Shown here: piece after piece, positions 61,162 through 64,000 of the stretch
Numbering within the stretch: position 1 is the stretch's first letter
Layout: each line of letters opens with the position of its first letter
Source of the DNA: SIG78 sp036677805
Lineage (GTDB): Bacteria > Verrucomicrobiota > Lentisphaeria > Victivallales > Victivallaceae
Reading direction: 5' to 3'
Length of the DNA: 64,000 bases
Assembly (NCBI GenBank): GCA_036677805.1
Contig: JAVBVS010000018.1
Coordinates: 124,001 to 188,000 of the forward strand
Notes under the pieces: model-generated
Told to the model about the DNA's origin: nothing
The model's database searches: none
Seen by the model: only the letters and a program-made list of their open reading frames with translations
Program-made: the position numbers and the translations under genes

Positions 61162-62802
61162 ATGCCGAAAAGCGAGTTGATATCTTCCGTGGAGAAGATA
61201 TCGGAACGGATCGCCCGGAAAGTTTTGAAGGACTGCAAGTTCTTCGGAACGATGGGAACATGGATCAAGACGCTGCAGGACGAAAACCGGACGCTGAAGC
61301 GCCGTGTCGAAGAACTTGAAATCCGGGTGAAGAAACTGAACGATTACGGGCCTACGCCTGTCGCCGGGGCGAGAAAGCGTGCCGCAACGGGAGAGGCGCA
61401 GTCGTCTTCCGAGGGGGAAATGAAGACACCGCCGCGGCTCACCAAGGCGCAGATGAGGAAAATCAGGACGGACCGGGGACTCAGCCAGACTCAGTTTGCG
61501 CAGCTGCTGGGAGTCTCGTATTTTCGCTACAACAAATGGGAACTTGGCAAAACCGCCGTTCCGCCGGATACGGAACGGCTGATCCGGGAAATCCGGGAGA
61601 TGAAGGCGTCAGATCTCCGCACCCGCATGCAAAATGCCGGAATATTTCAGCCGAACGGAAAAACGGCGCCATCTGCGGCAAAGACGGGTAACGAAACTAT
61701 GCCGAAAACTCCGGTTCGGGACGAGGCCGGAAAAAACGGCGTGCCGGAAAAAATGGCGGCGAAACCTTCGGAGACGGCTTCGCGGACATCACGGACGAAA
61801 GAGGTTGGCTCAAAGACGGCGATATCTTCCGAAGAGGTGAAATCCATCCGCTCCGCGCTCGGCATGACCCAATATGAAATCGCGGCAAAACTGAAGATAA
61901 AGGAAACCCGGTATAAAAATTGGGAACAGGGCAGAGTGAAGACTCCGGCCGCATTCATCAAAAAAATCAGGGCGCTGCTCCCAGCCACGGAGCCGCACAA
62001 GACGGCTGAAATTCCGGCTTCGAATGCGGCGGCGGCCCGGGCGACGGCGAAACCCGCCGCCATCCAGCCCAAAGAACTGCAGGCGCTCCGCGAAAAACTC
62101 GGGTTCACCCGGCGCGAGATGGCCAATGAGCTCAACATCAAAAAGAACCGGTATTGCAACTGGGAATACGGCATCGCCCATGCCGCGCCGCAATTTGTCC
62201 GGAAAATGCGCCAGATGCTGGAAGCAAAGAAAAAAGACGCCCTATCGCCAGTCCGGGAAAAAACGCAATCGGGCGCTGGCCGGAAGACGGAGACGCCGCG
62301 ATTTGATTTTTCGGATATTCTGAACCCGGACAAGGTTCCGTCCGAATTGCCGCCCGCCCGGCTGAAGGAAATCCGGGCGTTCCTGAAACTCACCCAGCGG
62401 CAGGTCGCCGCCCGGCTGGACATCAAAGAAACCCGCTACACCAATTGGGAATGCGGATACGGAAAAGCGTCGCCGGATTATGTCCGCCGGATGCTTGCCC
62501 TGCTGTCGGAGAACTTGCGGAAAGATGCGGAACTCCACGATGGAAAGTCCGGCAGCACTTCGGCCGGAGTTGCGGCGGAAGCGGACGCCGTCCTGTCCGC
62601 AGAAGAAATCCGCAGAATCCGCGCGGAACTCGGAATGAGCCAGAGACAAGTAGCCGAGGTGCTCGGGATAAAGGAATCGCGCTATAAGAACTGGGAATAC
62701 GGAACGGCGAAAACGCCGGCCGGATTCTCAAAGGTGATTCTGGCGCTGCGCACGCCGGAGCGGGCAAAGGCCGTCCGCCTGCAAAGCGAGGTTGAGAAAT
62801 GA
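61162..62802 (+). CDS. Protein with five tandem XRE-type HTH repeats
   Basis: A 546-residue protein. After an N-terminal coiled-coil (residues about 25-55, WIKTLQDENRTLKRRVEELE) come five HTH units, each about 55 residues, with pattern L-x2-(E/Q)-x2-x-IR-x3-LxxTQ-x2-(V/A)A-x2-L-xI-x2-x-RY-xNWE-xG. They lie near residues 96, 230, 318, 408 and 490, separated by Ala/Pro/Lys-rich linkers. The RYxNWE signature is kept in all, so the array seems functional. ATG 61162 has an AAGGA site and is preferred over 61108. It is the first gene of an operon with two integrase-like genes and may bind element ends or repress. Confidence 0.82.
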   Translation: MPKSELISSVEKISERIARKVLKDCKFFGTMGTWIKTLQDENRTLKRRVEELEIRVKKLNDYGPTPVAGARKRAATGEAQSSSEGEMKTPPRLTKAQMRKIRTDRGLSQTQFAQLLGVSYFRYNKWELGKTAVPPDTERLIREIREMKASDLRTRMQNAGIFQPNGKTAPSAAKTGNETMPKTPVRDEAGKNGVPEKMAAKPSETASRTSRTKEVGSKTAISSEEVKSIRSALGMTQYEIAAKLKIKETRYKNWEQGRVKTPAAFIKKIRALLPATEPHKTAEIPASNAAAARATAKPAAIQPKELQALREKLGFTRREMANELNIKKNRYCNWEYGIAHAAPQFVRKMRQMLEAKKKDALSPVREKTQSGAGRKTETPRFDFSDILNPDKVPSELPPARLKEIRAFLKLTQRQVAARLDIKETRYTNWECGYGKASPDYVRRMLALLSENLRKDAELHDGKSGSTSAGVAAEADAVLSAEEIRRIRAELGMSQRQVAEVLGIKESRYKNWEYGTAKTPAGFSKVILALRTPERAKAVRLQSEVEK

Positions 62803-63407
62803 ACGAAGAGCAGTCCTTCTATATGCATCTTCCTCTGACACAGCGGGAAAAGCTCAGGGAGAAGCAGAACCGGAAAACATACCGTGATTTCGTGGAAGAC
62901 CTGACCGCGCTCGACGCCAACGCCCAGATGGACGCCGAATCCGATTACCTCATACAGGAGAACCGCCTCCTGTATGAGCGTCTGACTTCAAACGACACCG
63001 AGCTTCTGGACGTCACTCCGGACAATTACCGGATTCTGGGTGAACTGGCGAAGCAGCTTACCGACGCCTTCCATGAAGACGTGACGGTCATGAAATACGA
63101 AGACCTGATGCGCGGATATGAATATTTCAAGAACAATCCTCCCGTTCAGAAATCCAATCAGATCCCCCTCGAGGCGGAACAGCTGATTGTCGACATGGCG
63201 CTGAAGCATCTGACGTGGGGCGCGCCGCATATTCTGCACGCGATGCGCAATATCGGATACCTTGAACTGAAAGAGCACCATGTCCGGAAAGCTCTGGACC
63301 GCAACCATATTCCGATTGCGCGGACACGGATCAAAAAAGGCATCTCATGGCGGAATTTCGCCGAAGTGCTGAAACGCTCTTCCAACGAGGGCGTGATCGT
63401 CAAATGA
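62799..63407 (+). CDS. HTH-only integrase-like protein
   Basis: A 202-residue protein overlapping the previous stop by four bases. Its C-terminal half (MALKHLTWGAPHILHAMRNI, YLELKEHHVRKALDRNHIPI, then ISWRNFAEVL) resembles the DNA-binding part of IS481/Tn552-type DDE transposases, which normally continue from a W-x2-F motif into the catalytic core. Here the protein ends there. The N-terminal half is acidic and unassigned. It may be a subunit that binds ends for the next gene. Confidence 0.6.
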   Translation: MNEEQSFYMHLPLTQREKLREKQNRKTYRDFVEDLTALDANAQMDAESDYLIQENRLLYERLTSNDTELLDVTPDNYRILGELAKQLTDAFHEDVTVMKYEDLMRGYEYFKNNPPVQKSNQIPLEAEQLIVDMALKHLTWGAPHILHAMRNIGYLELKEHHVRKALDRNHIPIARTRIKKGISWRNFAEVLKRSSNEGVIVK

Positions 63408-64000
63408 GTTACGATCCGAGAAAGCGCAGGCTGAAAAGCCCTTATGAAAAATGGCACCGGAAGCTGCGGGAATTCGCCGGCAACGTGGAACTCGACCCCG
63501 TCCTTGCCGCGCGGAATGAGTTCCTCCGGCTGGAAAACATGCTTCTCTGGGGAATGTATTACGAGAAGAACGAACGGCTGAAGCTTTTTGAACATGAAAA
63601 AGAGCGCCTTGCAGTTCCGGCGTCGCGGATGAAGGGACGCACGAAAGTCCATGTATCGCTGCTTTCTCCGTCGCAGATCATCAAATACTCCCGGACAGCC
63701 GCGGGCAGGAAATATACAAGCCTGTTTCCCCGGAAGCCGAGGCGGCTGCGGTTGCCATTCATCCACCTGGAAGCGGTGATACGCGGCGTCGCCGCCGAGC
63801 ATCCCGCATGGAAAAAACAGCAGATATTCCACGAAGTAAAGAAATACTTCCCGGAAGTCCCGGCGTTCCGGGTGTACGACATTCTTTACGACATCAACTT
63901 CTGGGACGGACAGAAAAACGTCCGGGGACTTCCATGGAAGGAGTTTCTGGCCCGGTTCGAAAGAGTGACCTGGTCCGGAGACTTTTTTTCGGTTCAGGTC
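63404..64000 (+). CDS. DDE integrase-like protein (3' partial)
   Basis: The first 199 residues of a protein that runs off the window. It begins in an ATGA overlap with the preceding gene. The visible part has an HTH-like region (LEAVIRGVAAEHPAWKKQQI, FHEVKKYFPEVPAF) and then LPWKEFLARFERVTWSGDFF-SVQV, the point where a DDE catalytic core begins in rve-type integrases (first Asp in GDFFSVQV). The paralogous W-x2-F context in the previous gene suggests a split or duplicated transposase system. Confidence 0.62.
   Translation, partial: MSYDPRKRRLKSPYEKWHRKLREFAGNVELDPVLAARNEFLRLENMLLWGMYYEKNERLKLFEHEKERLAVPASRMKGRTKVHVSLLSPSQIIKYSRTAAGRKYTSLFPRKPRRLRLPFIHLEAVIRGVAAEHPAWKKQQIFHEVKKYFPEVPAFRVYDILYDINFWDGQKNVRGLPWKEFLARFERVTWSGDFFSVQV

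Noticed and set aside
1..64000. CRISPR array
   Set aside because: No run of regularly spaced identical repeats of 24-40 bases was seen, and no cas gene is present.

Overview
The window looks like accessory-rich chromosome from a gut-type Lentisphaerota bacterium (Victivallis-like). This is inference from gene content: a sodium:solute symporter followed by a DUF4434 glycoside-hydrolase-like gene and a DegT aminotransferase, and from GC-rich coding style; no rRNA or marker gene is present to prove it. Most of the 64 kb is mobile or defence DNA.

Layout. 1-5.3 kb: host-type genes (symporter, DUF4434, DegT aminotransferase) and a Fic gene whose 5' end appears lost. 5.88-7.24 kb: an intact IS4-family insertion sequence with imperfect 16-bp terminal repeats and an exact 11-bp target duplication. 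About 7.4-15.09 kb: an integrative element with an excisionase-like HTH, a coupled pair of unknown genes, an inovirus Gp2/YagK-like protein, a DUF429 protein, a DUF4143 ATPase and a tyrosine recombinase lying beside the 3' half of a tRNA-Pro(GGG), its likely attachment site. 15.6-20.4 kb: small host-type genes (VOC protein, nucleotidyltransferase, HTH, truncated GNAT), then a LysR regulator, a MetY-like sulfhydrylase and a LysE-type exporter that form a plausible sulfur-amino-acid unit. 20.9-23.8 kb: a two-gene unit with a QueC-like PP-loop protein carrying an extra C-terminal domain, a candidate defence system.

About 24-53.8 kb: a prophage. Its early part encodes a sigma-like factor, recombination proteins (PD-(D/E)XK nuclease, Sak4-like ATPase, RusA), a helicase, primase/helicase, Bro-N proteins, a YopX protein and a 54-residue glycyl-radical spare-part-like protein. 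A Fur-QueD-like cassette with its own promoter and terminator sits inside this module. The later part has a ParB-methyltransferase, terminase, a DUF2924/serine recombinase/HTH trio, a cytosine methylase, portal, protease-capsid fusion, head-tail genes and a tape-measure gene that stops early. The same two-block promoter-like motif with identical 14-nt spacing lies just after the sigma-like gene and in front of the late operon, suggesting the phage sigma drives both.

53.9-60.3 kb: an AT-richer restriction-modification island (two M.HaeIII-like methyltransferases, a HaeIII-like endonuclease, a second probable endonuclease, Vsr, NUDIX, PLD-family protein) follows the broken tape-measure gene. 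61.2-64 kb: an operon with a protein made of five tandem XRE-type HTH repeats, an HTH-only integrase-like protein and the start of a DDE-integrase-like protein that runs off the window.
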